Positions 45,511-58,081 are shown, counted from the first letter of the stretch. The stretch is DNA of 64,000 bases from Adineta ricciae (GCA_905250025.1 CAJNOJ010000032.1:481501-545500); one strand, 5' to 3'. Translations and numbers: made by a program. Notes: generated by a model from the sequence alone, not told the origin.

Positions 45511-45918
45511 ATGAGTCAAAAACCATCAGGTGAACAAGGTGATTTCATTGCCGAAGCTCAGCTAGCCATCGACGACGTTGGCGCTGGCATCGTTGCTGTT
45601 AAAGAATTATCAAAGCGTTTGAATGATCCTTCCGATATTACAACAGCTTACATCAATATAAAGTCCAACAAGAACAAAGAATTTTGCATTGAACTATCAC
45701 CGAAAGGTTATCGTATCGTTGGCAATCAATTCGATGATAAAAGTCAACCATCAGCAGTTTATTACGAATCTCTTCAAGCACTTCTAACAAACGAATCCAA
45801 ATCTTATGTCGATAGTTTTGCAGAAAGTTTACAACAAAAATTATTCGCAGCTCAACAGCAAAAAAGCGACAACGACGACGATGATGATGATGGCGAAAGC
45901 GCTAACGTTAAACAATAA
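45511..45918 (+). CDS. GSKIP: GSK3-beta interaction protein domain protein
   Basis: Single exon, 135 aa (human GSKIP 139). The start MSQKPSGE lies 10 nt after a splice-acceptor-like CTACTTCAG; the frame extends further upstream but only through intron-like sequence. Seen: the conserved fold: FIAEAQLAIDDVGAGIVAVK, AYINIKSNKNKEFCIELSPK (matching the family's AYINVxTxExxxxCLEL), GYRIVGNQFD, YYESLQALL, and a SYVDSFAESLQQKLFA helix that is the GSK3-binding region. An acidic Asp-run tail replaces the usual C-terminus. Known: GSKIP binds GSK3-beta (and PKA in vertebrates) and tunes Wnt/GSK3 signalling. The N-terminal PKA-anchoring helix of vertebrates is not evident. Confidence 0.85.
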   Translation: MSQKPSGEQGDFIAEAQLAIDDVGAGIVAVKELSKRLNDPSDITTAYINIKSNKNKEFCIELSPKGYRIVGNQFDDKSQPSAVYYESLQALLTNESKSYVDSFAESLQQKLFAAQQQKSDNDDDDDDGESANVKQ

Positions 45919-46037
45919 ACAGTTCGTTCCCTTTTCTTTTCTTCTGTCTGATTTTGATCTTGTATATTTTAACTAACCGAAAAAGAAAGATACGTGTGCT
46001 CGTGCATAGTTTACATTCAACACATCTCGTATTCTAG

Positions 46038-47399
46038 ATGGATCATCGCAAAGTTGCACCAATGGAAATGTATTCCGTTGCTCGGCATCAGTTGGAATTT
46101 TATAAGAGTGTTCTTTGTTATCTCCGATTTCATATGCCATCCTTCTCTCTTTCACAATGGCAAACTCGCATCGAACAAGCTATACGTTCGACAATCACCT
46201 CCCATCCACGTTTACGTCTTCAAGTTGACCTTGCACGAAAAGAGCCCTTTTATATCGTTCTACCGATGGATGTTTTCGATGTATTGCCACTGAGAATTCT
46301 TGAGAGAACGCATGACGATGAAGATAGAGAATTCTTAGAAAACGTCGTATCTGATGAATGTAATACTGGTTTCCCATTTAATTCAACTTCACCTTTGTGG
46401 CGTGTTGTGCTGATCGTCCCGTCTCATGGGAATACGGTGGATTTGATTTGGACGTTCAGTCATGCACTGGCCGATGGAATATCAGGAATGGCTTTTTTCA
46501 CGAGTTTTGTTCGGTGTCTAGCAGAAAAACCTACTGTCGCCTTTTCTCTCGATAACGATCAACCGACGCATGAATTGATACCATACAAATTACCTCCATT
46601 GTCTTCATTGATTATGAAAATCATGGAAAATCTGATTTTGCCAGGTTTTCTCAAGCAATATTTGTTTCCACAGACTTTTTGGGCTGGTAATATTCAATTA
46701 ACTGGTGATGAGCGGAATCGAACACAGCAAGTGTCATTTCAAATACCTGGTGATTTACTTGATTCGTTGCATAAAAAATGCCGATCGAAACAAACGACAG
46801 TTCATGCCGCTCTCTTGGCTTCTTTTATTCTAGCCGTAACTGATGTGTTTGGCAAGAAAAATATGGAATTCTCTTGTGGTTCTGCAGTAAATATGCGACG
46901 TTTTTGTCAACCAGTGGTTTCCAACGAACAACTCGGTATCTTTGTTTCTGGCGCACATAGTTATCATTACATTCCTTATGATGAACATCTATTCGATCTC
47001 TTTTGGCCATTAGCTTGTCAGATCAAAGAACAAATTACTCAAGAAATCGAAAATGTAATTATTCCTTTCGTTCACACATTGAAATTTGTCTCCGATTGGA
47101 AAGAAATGCTTATTAAACACCGAAAGACCTCTCTAAATGGTTATCGTAGTAGCGTGGAAATTTCAAATTTACTCCGTTGGACATTCGAAACAACCGATCC
47201 AACATGGAAAGTCCTCTCCGGCGGTTTCGCTCAATCTGCAAATCTCGTTGGTGGCACATTTGTTATCAGTGCAGTGACCGTCAATGACATTTTAGAAGTA
47301 ATTGTGGGCTTTCAAGAGCACACGTTTAATGATGTTGACCAAGTGAAACTGATGAAGAATCGAATGAAGACGACTCTAGTCGATGCTATCTCCCTATAG
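46038..47399 (+). CDS. HXXXD acyltransferase (condensation/alcohol-acetyltransferase-like)
   Basis: Single exon, 453 aa. Seen: an N-terminal half typical of the chloramphenicol-acetyltransferase-like fold (MYSVARHQLEFY, ITSHPRLRLQVDL). The catalytic HxxxDG is at 142-147 (WTFSHALADGISG). A second-half block has TTVHAALLASFILAVTDVFG, CGSAVNMRRF and LSGGFAQSANLVGG. No signal peptide or TM. Known: the fold includes non-ribosomal peptide condensation domains, wax-ester/DGAT and alcohol acetyltransferases; all move acyl groups using the His. Inferred: a free-standing acyltransferase of non-animal style, perhaps transferred from a microbe. Acyl donor and acceptor are unknown. The ATG directly abuts TATTCTAG (ends 46037), and the gene follows GSKIP by 119 nt. 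Confidence 0.8.
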   Translation: MDHRKVAPMEMYSVARHQLEFYKSVLCYLRFHMPSFSLSQWQTRIEQAIRSTITSHPRLRLQVDLARKEPFYIVLPMDVFDVLPLRILERTHDDEDREFLENVVSDECNTGFPFNSTSPLWRVVLIVPSHGNTVDLIWTFSHALADGISGMAFFTSFVRCLAEKPTVAFSLDNDQPTHELIPYKLPPLSSLIMKIMENLILPGFLKQYLFPQTFWAGNIQLTGDERNRTQQVSFQIPGDLLDSLHKKCRSKQTTVHAALLASFILAVTDVFGKKNMEFSCGSAVNMRRFCQPVVSNEQLGIFVSGAHSYHYIPYDEHLFDLFWPLACQIKEQITQEIENVIIPFVHTLKFVSDWKEMLIKHRKTSLNGYRSSVEISNLLRWTFETTDPTWKVLSGGFAQSANLVGGTFVISAVTVNDILEVIVGFQEHTFNDVDQVKLMKNRMKTTLVDAISL

Positions 47400-47756
47400 G
47401 ATAGACGCGACCAACGTCAACTATTCTTTCAACGGCTGACCTTTGTACGTTTACTGGCGTCCTCTGTCAGTTGTATTTTTATTCTTTTTCGTCCTTTCAG
47501 ATGTGAGAGAGAGAAAAAAGCTGAATAGATATATGCGCCCATGCTACTGAATGTTTTATTCCTTCTCTCATTCATTGGATTCGCTGTATTTTTCTTTTCT
47601 ACCCAGTAGACAGATCGATCATTGTTTGACCGATTCATTCACATCGTTCTTCTCTTCTTCAACGTCCGTCTGCCCGCAATAACTTCCGTTACTGCTTCTC
47701 TTTCTGCCAATATACGTAGTTGTACTAGTTCATTTTAGATATAGAACGCGACGATC
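47400..47756. other. Short intergenic region
   Basis: About 360 nt, T/C-rich near the HP1 start. An acceptor-like site (CATTTTAG ending 47738) lies 18 nt before the HP1 ATG. No coding sequence. Confidence 0.5.
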
Positions 47757-48936
47757 ATGGTGAATACATCTTCAAAAAAACGCCCTATGGAACATGGCTC
47801 AAGTAGTGAAGAGTCCGAATCTGAAAATGAGTATCAAGTCGAGGCAATTATTGACAAGCGTACAAAAGGAAAAAAAGTGCAATATCTTCTCAAATGGAAG
47901 GGCTATTCCGATGCTGATAATACTGTAAGTACTAATGTCAATAGTACTCGATTGGCCAGCGAGAGAGTCGTATATGGAGGTAATCGATTTGTCACAGATG
48001 AATTCATGTGTTAACGAGATGATTGGGAGGTTAATTGTATGATGTGAGAAAGGTGATTATCACGTTGAGTTTTTGTCTTTTAGTGGGAAAATGAAACAAA
48101 TATGAACTGTCCTGATCTCGTTCGAGAATTTGAAGAGAATTACAAGAAGAATAATACTGAAAGAAAATCAAATGGAAAAAACGAATCGAAGACGAGAAAA
48201 CGATCGACAAAATCGAAGAAAGCTAAAGTCGAAGCAAGCGACGAAGAAGATCATTCAGATGGAGAATCATCAAAAGCCAATGACGACGAGTCCGGAAAAA
48301 CTCGTGATCACAATGTCAGCAGTGCGTCGACTACTGCGACCCATGAAGAATTGATGACGAGTAATTGTGAATCGCTGGAAAGAACTCGTCTTCGATCAGC
48401 ATGTAAATCTCTGCTCATCAAGTACACTCTTCATGCATAGACTGTCATTTTTTTTTATAGCAAAGACCGAAAGTGCCAATGGGGAAGTCGTTCACGAAGT
48501 CAAGGTATCGACAAATAGCGACTATGACAAAACAACGAACAATGGCTTCGAACTAGTTAATAGATCTTCACCAGTTAAAGAGAATAGTGCCAATGAATCA
48601 CCAGTAAATCTTCGTCTTCGCATTACACCAAGTGCTGCATCGTCACCATCGATCACATTGAACGATAGTGATAATAATAACAACATGAACAACAAGTCGA
48701 CAGTAGAAAATGAAGTTAACAACCATAGTCATGACCTTGAGGCATTCGAAATGATCAATGACGATGAAGAACCAGTGGAGAAGATCGAAGGTGTCCGAAA
48801 TGATCAAAATGGAATATCTTTTCGTATTAAATTATCCGGAAAACCCGAGACAGAATGGATGTCGGCGAAGGTTGCCAATCGAAAATATCCGCAAGCTGTA
48901 ATCGCTTTCTGGGAGAGTCACGTCGAATTCACATAA
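47757..48936 (+). CDS. Heterochromatin protein 1 (CBX-like), long hinge
   Basis: Three exons: 47757-47924, 48084-48402, 48461-48936 (320 aa; typical HP1 about 180-210). Seen: a chromodomain near 25-75 (EYQVEAIIDKRTKGKKVQYL, KWKGYSDADNTWE, MNCPDLVREFEENY). The aromatic cage residues Tyr, Trp and the NTWE turn are present; the first intron falls inside NT|WE. Residues 80-270 form a very long hinge, first Lys-rich (NLS-like KTRKRSTKSKKAK), then Ser/Asn/Glu-rich. The C-terminal chromoshadow domain ends with AKVANRKYPQAVIAFWESHVEF. Known: HP1 binds H3K9me2/3 and dimerises through the shadow domain to build heterochromatin. The chromoshadow N-part (GISFRIKLSGKPETEW) is divergent. The hinge is 3-4 times the usual length. 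Confidence 0.9.
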
Positions 48937-49519
48937 TCAACTCGGAATCAACATGCTCTTTTGCTTTTCGTTGTACATAATGTATCTTTTTTTGTATATA
49001 CCTATAGATTATTAATTGTAGCATGTTAATTCATAGAGTTCTAAGTATTCTGCTTCCACTATAGATAATACATCTTATTTGTAATAATTAATCATTATTT
49101 GTCGTGTTTTGAAAAAACAGAGAGAATAAACTCGTCGGCTCTTTCGGATTCGATTTCTTTTGATCTGTTCGAGCACAAATTGAAAATCACTAATCATTTT
49201 CTATGTCATTGGAAATGAGAATTTTGCTTTATAGTTTATCGAATCTAATCACTGATGATGAGATAAGCAAAATAGTTTCTTTTCTATTTAAACATGAAGA
49301 AAGAGAAAGTTTGATATGCAACTGAAATACAATGAAAAACACACGCACACACAAGAGAGATGCATCGACCGGTGCAGCATTATTCGGAACACGAACGGAT
49401 GGGACTGAATTGAAAGAAACTCGATGAATTCCTTTCGCAAGAGGAATTTATCTGACAGAAACCATTCGTCTGTCAAAGATTAGTCGCATTGTTTGATCGC
49501 TGGACGGAGCAGTATCTTG
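48937..49519. other. Intergenic between converging HP1 and Cav3 genes
   Basis: About 580 nt containing the HP1 3' UTR (AATAAACTC near 49126) and the Cav3 3' end. No supported coding sequence. Confidence 0.55.
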
Positions 49520-52500
49520 TTATTGATGTATCTTTCTGTTAATGATCATACCACTTGATAGAGGTTGATTATCATCGGTATCATTGTGAATAGAACGCTG
49601 CGAGTATTGTAATGACGAACGAGCGGATTGTCGATTATGATTTCGTTTGTAAGTTGGGAAGAGATGTGTCTGTTGCTGATTCTCATTCGTTCTTCGCAGA
49701 CGAGTCGGAACTGTATTGGAACGATGATGAGAAATTGTCGGACTTGTGCGATGTAATGTGAGTGTGCTCGTATGGGTGCTTGATGAAGAATGAACATCGT
49801 TGGCTAGACTAATTTTTGTGAGGAAATCGTTCGATTTTGAAATAGTGATTGTTGATAACGAAGAAGTTTTCGTTAATGATCTAGATTTGCCTAAAAAACA
49901 CGATCAGATATATAAGAATAGAAAGTGGTGTGACAAGAATTAAAACAAACCTTGCTGTTCATCTTCGTCCGTTACTCCGACGATCGAATGAAATGTGAAA
50001 TTTGGTGGTAATGATAATTGTTTTGTCAATGGAAAAAAGTGCATGTTATTCTCATTGAGAAACTAGAAGAAAAATGGTGAATAGCTAAACAGATCAGAAT
50101 GAATCGTCGTTTACATCAAGTTCTTTGTCATCGAGTAAGGGATGTTCGGCATAGTTTCGATCTTGTGCATCCGCTTCTAGCTGCCGTTCGATTTCTTCGT
50201 CGATTTCTGCATCATCGGCCAGCATACGATTGGATTCCTAGAAAAGAATATGTCTTTACTATGAAATCACTAACTTTCGTGATTTACATCAAGCTTCTTC
50301 ATTAAGACAGCAACGACAACATTGACAAGAACGAATTGAGCCATAAGAACGAAAATAACAAAATAAACTGGAGCTATAGCAGTCATAAAATGATTTTTGG
50401 TAGCATGTGGTGAGTCATCCTGACGAAGTGCATCCTATATCGTCAAAGAAGAAACCTGAACATCGGAAATGACTTTCTTTAAGAAAATATCTACCTTCAT
50501 AATTCCGTTCCAATTATCACCAGTTGCAATACGAAACAATGTTAAAAATGCCATACCGAAGTCTTTGAAATGTGCATGTTTATCAAGTCCATTACACGGA
50601 CGTTCATCACTACATTCTAATTTACCAAATAATTCCACGCCGAGTGCGGCGAATATGAAGAAAAGAAGGAAAAATAAAAGACCCTAAGCATTCAATGAAT
50701 AGAAATCAGAATGAATGCAATAAAATGCTACACCTACCAAATTTCCAACTTGAGGAAGAGCTTGAATGACTGTATCGAGTAAGGCTCGAATGCCTTTCGC
50801 CATTTTCAATAATTTAAGCACTAAAACATCAATGAGCAAATCTGATTGAACGTTTTCGCTTCCTTCCACCATACCTCGCGCAATTCTCATTACTCTCATC
50901 ACACGTATCAGTGTTGGATTGATTGGAAGTACTTGTCCACTTTTCATTTTCTCCATCACAATACCCGCTATTGACAGAACAACGATGACTGTGTCCAACT
51001 GATTCCATCTACGATCAAATCTCATAAAACTTCTTCTGAAAACTTCTTCTCGTCTTACTTCTCTTTGAAATAACGCAATGGTCCTAAAGCGATGATTTTC
51101 GAGATGGATTCCAGTATAAAAACACTAGTAAACACGAAATTACAATAATCTAACGCCGTATCGATTTCCTAGAAAACAAAACGAAAGATTTCATCCAATA
51201 AAAGCTCAACGAAATCTCACTTGTGGCATTAAATAGAATTCTAATGACATTGTCACAACATTTAAACCAATAACAGCGGCGATAATTAAATCAAAATATT
51301 TACTACTACATATATCATGTAAACGTCTTCTCCAGGGCGAGAAATGTGCGTAATATGGTATCTCTCTCATCCGTCGTCGTTTCCGTTCGATTTTCTTCGC
51401 ACGTTTAGCTGTTCGTCGTGCCTTTTCTTCTCGTTCTTGCTCAGCACGGCATTTATGAAAGTTTTCCACAACGACACCGACGAACATGTTCAAAACAAAG
51501 AAACCAACAAGTAATAGAAATGAAATGAAATACACCAATTTCGCTTCATTATAATTTCTTATCGGTTGCCGATCAACATCAACAGCATCGATGCCATTAT
51601 ACATGATTTGTACCCAACCATCACGTGAGGATAAAACGAATAGAGCAAGTAATGCCTATGGGTGACATGAATTTCGAACGAAGTTTCTATCATTTGAAAA
51701 ATGACTTACTTGACCTAAATTATCGAAATTGTATTGCTGGTTTTTCCAACGATGATCGGGCATATCAAGGCATTGTTGACGCGTTGTAACATTACGAGCA
51801 AATAGACCTTCACAGTAGTAGAATTTGCCTTTGAAAAGCTAGATAAAATCAAGTAAAATTTAATTCATTCCACAATGAAGATTTACTTGAACACCCAAGA
51901 TACCAAAGATGATGAAGAATGTACAACAAATAACAACAATATGACCGATAGGTCTCAGCGATGACATCAATGTTTGTACTACGAGTTTAAGACCTGGTGC
52001 ACGGCTGATGACTAGAAACCGAAAAGAATCCGGATAAGATCAATGAATATTCATTTTCTAACCTCTCAGCGGTCGTAATGTTCGTAAGAGACGAAAAACT
52101 CTCAGCATGCTAAATATTCGTGTTGCTGCATCCGACTCAACGTTCGGCATGTGTGTTGGTGTTGCCGGCATTGGTCCCCGATGCATTGTTAATAAATCAA
52201 CGATTGATATGATCACTAGTGAACCATCCATAACATTCCATCCTGTATGGAGATAAGCATTTGGTCCCCACAACAACCCGCAAGCGATCACTTTTGTCAT
52301 CATTTCAATGGAAAATATCACTGTGAATATGTAATTTGTAATGTTCAAGAAATATCGTTCCTAGGAAAACTTCGATTTCTAGTTGAATTAGTGAGAACGA
52401 TAGATGACATACGGTGCTGTGTGCTGGAATTGACGGACGTTCCATGGCGAGTGTGATACAATTGAGTGCGATGAAGAAGAGAATTGCATAGTCGAATGAT

Positions 52501-55500
52501 TTTCTCACGATTAAACGTTTTAAGAATTGTCGAAATCTAGAAAAGACGATTGCTGAACTTTTAATAGAGATGTCTTTGTTGAAATTACCGATTTAAAGGG
52601 GAGAACAGATAAAGTGAATAATCGTTTCGTTTCTCGAGATATCTGAAGAATTGTTCATTACAGATGCGAATGCAGCATAAACGACCCAGCTAGAAGTAGA
52701 GAACCCAAATTTTTCGTCAAATCTCATTGATTAACTTACTCCTATTCTCTTTTGAGATTTTTCTTTTCCTGTTTCATCTACTTGCATATCGCTTTGATCA
52801 TTGATAATTGCTTGCATTGTAGAGTCCGTATCAACGACAAGTCGTATTGAATTATCTGAGACTGACGGTTGTTCGTGATGTTCAGGTGTACCGTACAAGC
52901 TCGGTGTTTCCATCTGTACAATAGGATTGGACGATTCATCTATTGCTGATCGTCGGGAATCGGTCAATGTCTCTTCCTGAGTACTGGAACGTTTTCTTAA
53001 TGGTCGTTCAGGATTTAGAAAGTTTTCGTGTGGAGAGGAGTTGCCCTCGACAGTTGAATATGGTCGAGGTTTGTGAAAACTCGCTGGCCGCTTCCGTATA
53101 GTATTATCAAGAGGATTTTTAACAACAGCTATTGTATAACTTCGTTTCAACGGCACGGAAAAGTCTGTCGATTGCTCAAACGATTCGTTTTGTGTTGATC
53201 CGAAACATGTGTGAAAGCTTTGACTAGTCATCGATGATGACGGCGATTGAGGTTGGGACGAACGTGTTTTAATGATTGATTTATATGGCGACGCAGTTGA
53301 GTTTGAAAACGTATGGATACGTGGTCGATTTTCGAGAATACGTAAACTAGCATCATCCTCGTTACTGATGGCAATTCGTGGGATGCTCATGATTTTTACT
53401 TCTATTCGAGGAGAAAAACAAATCGATGAGGATCACAATTTGAAATATGAGTTACCGCGAGTTCGTGGAAGTTTAGTTTCTTTATTACTAGCATTTTCGT
53501 CCGTGATCAGTTCGTGTGGGTTTGCTGGTACTTCAATATCACCGGTAAAGAGCGCTTGTGTCTAGTTAACAAAAGATTCATTTGCATATGAATAACGATC
53601 CTTTCGTCTCTCCTTACTTTGAATGGATCTGCTCTGGCTAATCTATCAGTACTGCTTCCCGCTTCCGAAGCACCGCTTCCTTTCTGAATTGAATAGAAAA
53701 AGAAGACTTTTGAAATCATTAGATGAGACAAACAAATATTTACTTCGGTGGAGAATCCTTCGACAAGAATAGCAACTAATAGATTAAACAAAACATAGTT
53801 TCCAAATGTCATCAATGCAATGAAATATAAAGCTGCCCAAGCACTTGTTTTTTCCATTCCATTATAAAGGACTTCGTTCCAGTCTTCTTGAGTCAACACC
53901 TAAGATGACCAAAGAACACATTAGATAAAATAACGCACTATTCCGACGACGAAACATTCAAAGCAGGGCGCGAACAAACCGATGCAGAACAATAGCGAAC
54001 ATTTGTTTTTAAAAAAAAAACAGGGTAATTCGTCTTCTTTACAGATTATCTATACCTGAAAGACAGTTAGAACTGCCCCGGTTAATGTATCGAAGTTTTT
54101 TCTCTGTTCCACACAAGTCAAATCTTTGAGATTTGTACTCTTTTTCAAGATTTCATATTCACTACATGTACAACATCGACATTTCATTTTTATTTCTTGT
54201 CTGGACGTTAAATTCAATGCTTCAATTGTCGAAAATTCACCGCCAAACAAATGCATACCAAGAATACTATAGATAGACAGGCGAACATCAACAAAACAAT
54301 ATAGAAAGCGAACGAGAACGAGCGATAGTGAGAGACAACATGGAGGATTATCTGATTACTTGAAAAACGGTTAGAATAGCCCATAGAAGTGAATCGAAGT
54401 TCTTTCTCGAACACTCAAATTCCAGTTTTCCACTATGTTTTACTTCGATATATTTGCAAAATTTGCAGCCGAAAAGATTCATTCCCAAAATACTGGAGAA
54501 GAAAGTTTTTAATTCGATTAAACATAGAACAAACAAAGGGCAAATGTTCCAGCAAAAACTTACCTAAAGATGAAGATAAATAGTAACAACAAGGAGAAGA
54601 ATGTCGCGACATTATCCATTGTTTTAAGCATAACAACCTACAGCAAAACAAAATGTCATTGTTTAAGTTCAAAATTCCTCGTCCGTTTAATCAAATCATC
54701 AGCATGGGATTCCTTGTCAAGATCAGAGAAGTCATTCTTATTCGATCAATCACTTGCTGATCAAAGATAACCTTGACAGGTACTCACCAATTGCCTTCGT
54801 AATGTTGGCATAAATCTCACTAATTTCAATACTCGTAATAGTCGAAATGTTCGCAACACCGATAAACCACTATTCTTGTTTCCTTGTAATTCAATCACGC
54901 TCATTAAAACAATTCCGCCATCGAATAAATTATAAGCACTTTTGATGTATTTCAAACATCCATCGGCGATGATTTTCAAAACCATTTCGATTGCGAATAG
55001 GGAAGTAAAGACTAGGTTACTATATTCCAATGCATTGGTTAATTCTATGGGTTGACCGTGATACTCGATGCCCATCGATAAGGTATTGACGACGATTGCG
55101 GAGAGGACGATGCGGCGAAAGTATTTACTAGCGACGAAATTTGAAACATGTTTTCGAACGACGAGAAAACGCGACCAAATGTATCGATCACAGCATATAG
55201 AAAATTTCGATTTTGTTTTAACATGATGATATTCTTCATCAGACTCTTCGTCATCATCCTGATCATCCGAATGAATAGTAATATCATTTTTATGAACGCA
55301 ATTGCATGGACTGTCTTCGAATTTGACCGGTGAATTATTCAACGTCAATGTATTGTCAAGTTCAGTTGTGATCAAAGGTAATTGTGGAACACTTTCGATA
55401 TCGATTATTGCATTCGGCGTGTGAATTGGATCGATGATATCAGATTGTTCCGGACTAGCTGCAGGTGCGTCAGCAAATGACGGACAAAGCGAAGGAGGTG

Positions 55501-58081
55501 TGGGGAAAGACATCGAATCAGTCAATTGATGATATCGACAGTTCGGCTGATGATTGATATGAACTGTTGGCAAAATAGATGAGTTCTCGTATAAACTTGA
55601 ATTGACACATCCTTCAGTCGGCGTTGATCGATTATTGAGTTTTTCCCTTCGACGACGTTTCTTCATTTCAACTGAACGTTTTTTACTGGCCTAAACAAAA
55701 ATAAATCTTTTTTCGAAAGTCTTCTAACGGAAGTGGTGATTCTTTTGTTTACACGAAATGTTCTCAATGCCTTCTAGGCTTCCAAAGCAGGTGGTTAGCT
55801 GATTAGTTGCATCGAAATCGCCAGAGGGAAAGTCTAACTCATACATCGAATAAAAGAAATCTACTATTGGAAAACGAAATACTATTAGTGGGAAAATCGC
55901 ATTACTTCAAAGTCAAGTTCCTAATCGACGAGCATTTTTCTCGAAGTACAGCTTTTATCTGACGAGAATCTAATTCTGATTGACATCGGATGTATTAACT
56001 AAATATTTCATGTCAAAAATCATTATGCGACCGGTTTTTTTCCTTATCCTCCGCATCACCTTGGAATGTGAACAACATCTCTCAATTGTCAGAAGAACTC
56101 TCGACCTCTACATCATGCTAGACCAAAAGAGAAACGCAGACGTACTTTCGGGTGTTTTTCACGATAATTCTTCCAATATATATGCAACCGTTTCTGCCCA
56201 TGTTTCCACAGACGTTCGACATATTTGATTGTTTCTTCCCAACACGAACCCGGCTCATCGCTTAGTAACGTGCTTGATGAGCGGGAAAAACGTCGTCGTT
56301 CAGCCAGCATTCTTTCCGTTTCACGTTTTTTCGTTTCGCTGAATTGCGTGGCGATAACCACAAGGCATAAATTAATCATAAAAAACGAGCCAATAACAAT
56401 CAAACAAACAAAATAAATCCAATCCCAAAATGAATGAGCATCTTGAATATAATACATTATATTCACCCAACTTTCCAGACTGATTATCTAGCGAAAGAAG
56501 GAGAACTAAAGATGAAGGAAAGAATGAATTGCTCACTTGAAAAATAACAACCCAAGCTAATCCAATATTATCAAAACTAATCGAACCGGAATAGGGATTT
56601 TTATCAGAGACATTACAGAATTTGTAATACTGATTCCAATTAATACAACCATTAATTGATTTATTTGGATCTTCGGAGATTTCTTTTTTAACTGTATAGA
56701 AATCCAATTCACACGTGAGATTTCCTTTTCGTAATTTGGGTATTTCGGAGCATTTCGTCATTCCATTCGACTGTGGATGCGAACAAACGAATGAATCTTG
56801 ATCCGGTGGCATATAGAACGGTCGATATTGAAAATCTCTACAAGAAAATAAATAAAAACGAAGCAAATATCACATCGACATACTTGAACAATGGATGGTC
56901 GAATTCGGTCGTTATGTTTGGTTGTAGAAAACAACGATTGCGTAATAGACCTTTCCACAATTGTACACCAACAATACCAAAGATGAAGAAGACGAAAAAA
57001 CAAAGAAGTAAAACATTTCCAAGCATTGGCAATGTATCAAGTAGTAACATGACCAGTATACGCATGGATGGGACACGATTAATCGCACGTAATGGACGAA
57101 GAACACGAATCGTACGAATTGCTGATAAACTTAGATTATCACCTGGAATAACTGACTCGATTAGACTAAAACGAGAAACATGAGAGAATAACTCAGAAGA
57201 GAACGCGCGGATGAATACAAAGGTTCATTAATTCTTTTTCACCTTGAAACAGAAGGTTATTCTAAAACAAGATACTAACACGTTCATGAAATGAAAAACT
57301 AGACTAATCGTGGTCAAACGCACTGGATAACTCCTCGCAAAGCGATTCCTATCAGTTCAATCAATATGTATATTGTTACTACGACAAACAATGGTTTAAG
57401 TCACGATGACACCAAGATTTCATAATAAGATCTTATTAGTACGAAGAATAATTTATTCAAGGAAAAAGAACATGCTCTCGTCGGAAATTTATCAATAAAA
57501 CACGCAATTCTATCAGAACATCTGACTTACCCAGTAACAACAATAAAACAATCTAACCGGTTCCATGTATCAGCTAAATACGTTCCTTTACCAAATATGC
57601 CCATAGCTGTCATTTTGATACACATTTCAATAGTAAAAAATGCAAATATAAAATAATCCGTTGCTTGTAACCAAATACAACGCGCTGTATCACATTTCTT
57701 TGTACCTTGAAGACCCAAAAGATGTTCACATGGTTGATACATTCCAAGTGTTATACAATTGAGTAGAATAACGAACATACTGATCCGTTCGAACCATGGC
57801 CATGTTATGATACGTAAGCATTGATATCGTGGTGTACTAGTTTGTTTAAGGCAATAGAAAACAGTTTCCACAAAGCCGGGATATGGTAATTCGTTCTCGT
57901 CAGTTTCTTCAAGATTACGTGAACGCGGTAAATCGGAAAGGATATTTGTTGATGCACGTTCTTGACGAAAACGGTCAGTTTCGTATAGACGTGTATCATT
58001 ATTTGGTATGGTAATGATCGTCGGTGACAACGGTTGATTTATATTATGATTAATTGTTGTTTGCAAATGATTCTTATCCAT
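49520..58081 (-). CDS. T-type (Cav3) voltage-gated calcium channel alpha-1 subunit
   Basis: Twenty-six exons on the minus strand, 58081-57531 first and 49890-49520 last, about 2022 or 2048 aa depending on the alternative exon. All four homology domains are complete, each with an S4 of repeated Arg. Selectivity-filter residues are Glu ([11 protein letters not shown]), Glu ([12 protein letters not shown]), Asp ([13 protein letters not shown]) and Asp (TGDNWNGIM): EEDD, diagnostic of T-type channels. Other hallmarks: [33 protein letters not shown] and [20 protein letters not shown]. The I-II linker starts with a basic helical segment resembling the Cav3 gating brake. Known: T-type channels open near rest and drive rhythmic firing. 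Exons 7a and 7b look mutually exclusive. Start chosen at MDKNHLQ, 28 nt after an acceptor-like site (TTCAG). Confidence 0.95.
54056..54266 (-). other. Cav3 alternative exon 7b (domain II turret, long form)
   Basis: 211 nt, encodes 70 residues beginning [16 protein letters not shown], including [11 protein letters not shown] and ending LTVFQ. Five Cys. Same entry and exit phases as 7a (both lengths leave remainder 1 on division by 3), so either, but not both, keeps the frame. Separated from 7a by 93 nt. Confidence 0.88.
54360..54492 (-). other. Cav3 alternative exon 7a (domain II turret, short form)
   Basis: 133 nt, encodes 44 residues beginning [17 protein letters not shown] and ending LTVFQ. 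Three Cys. Enters in phase 2 and leaves in phase 0. It forms the extracellular S5-P loop of domain II just before the filter exon TQEDWN. Flanked by AG at 5' and GTAATC at 3'. Confidence 0.88.
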
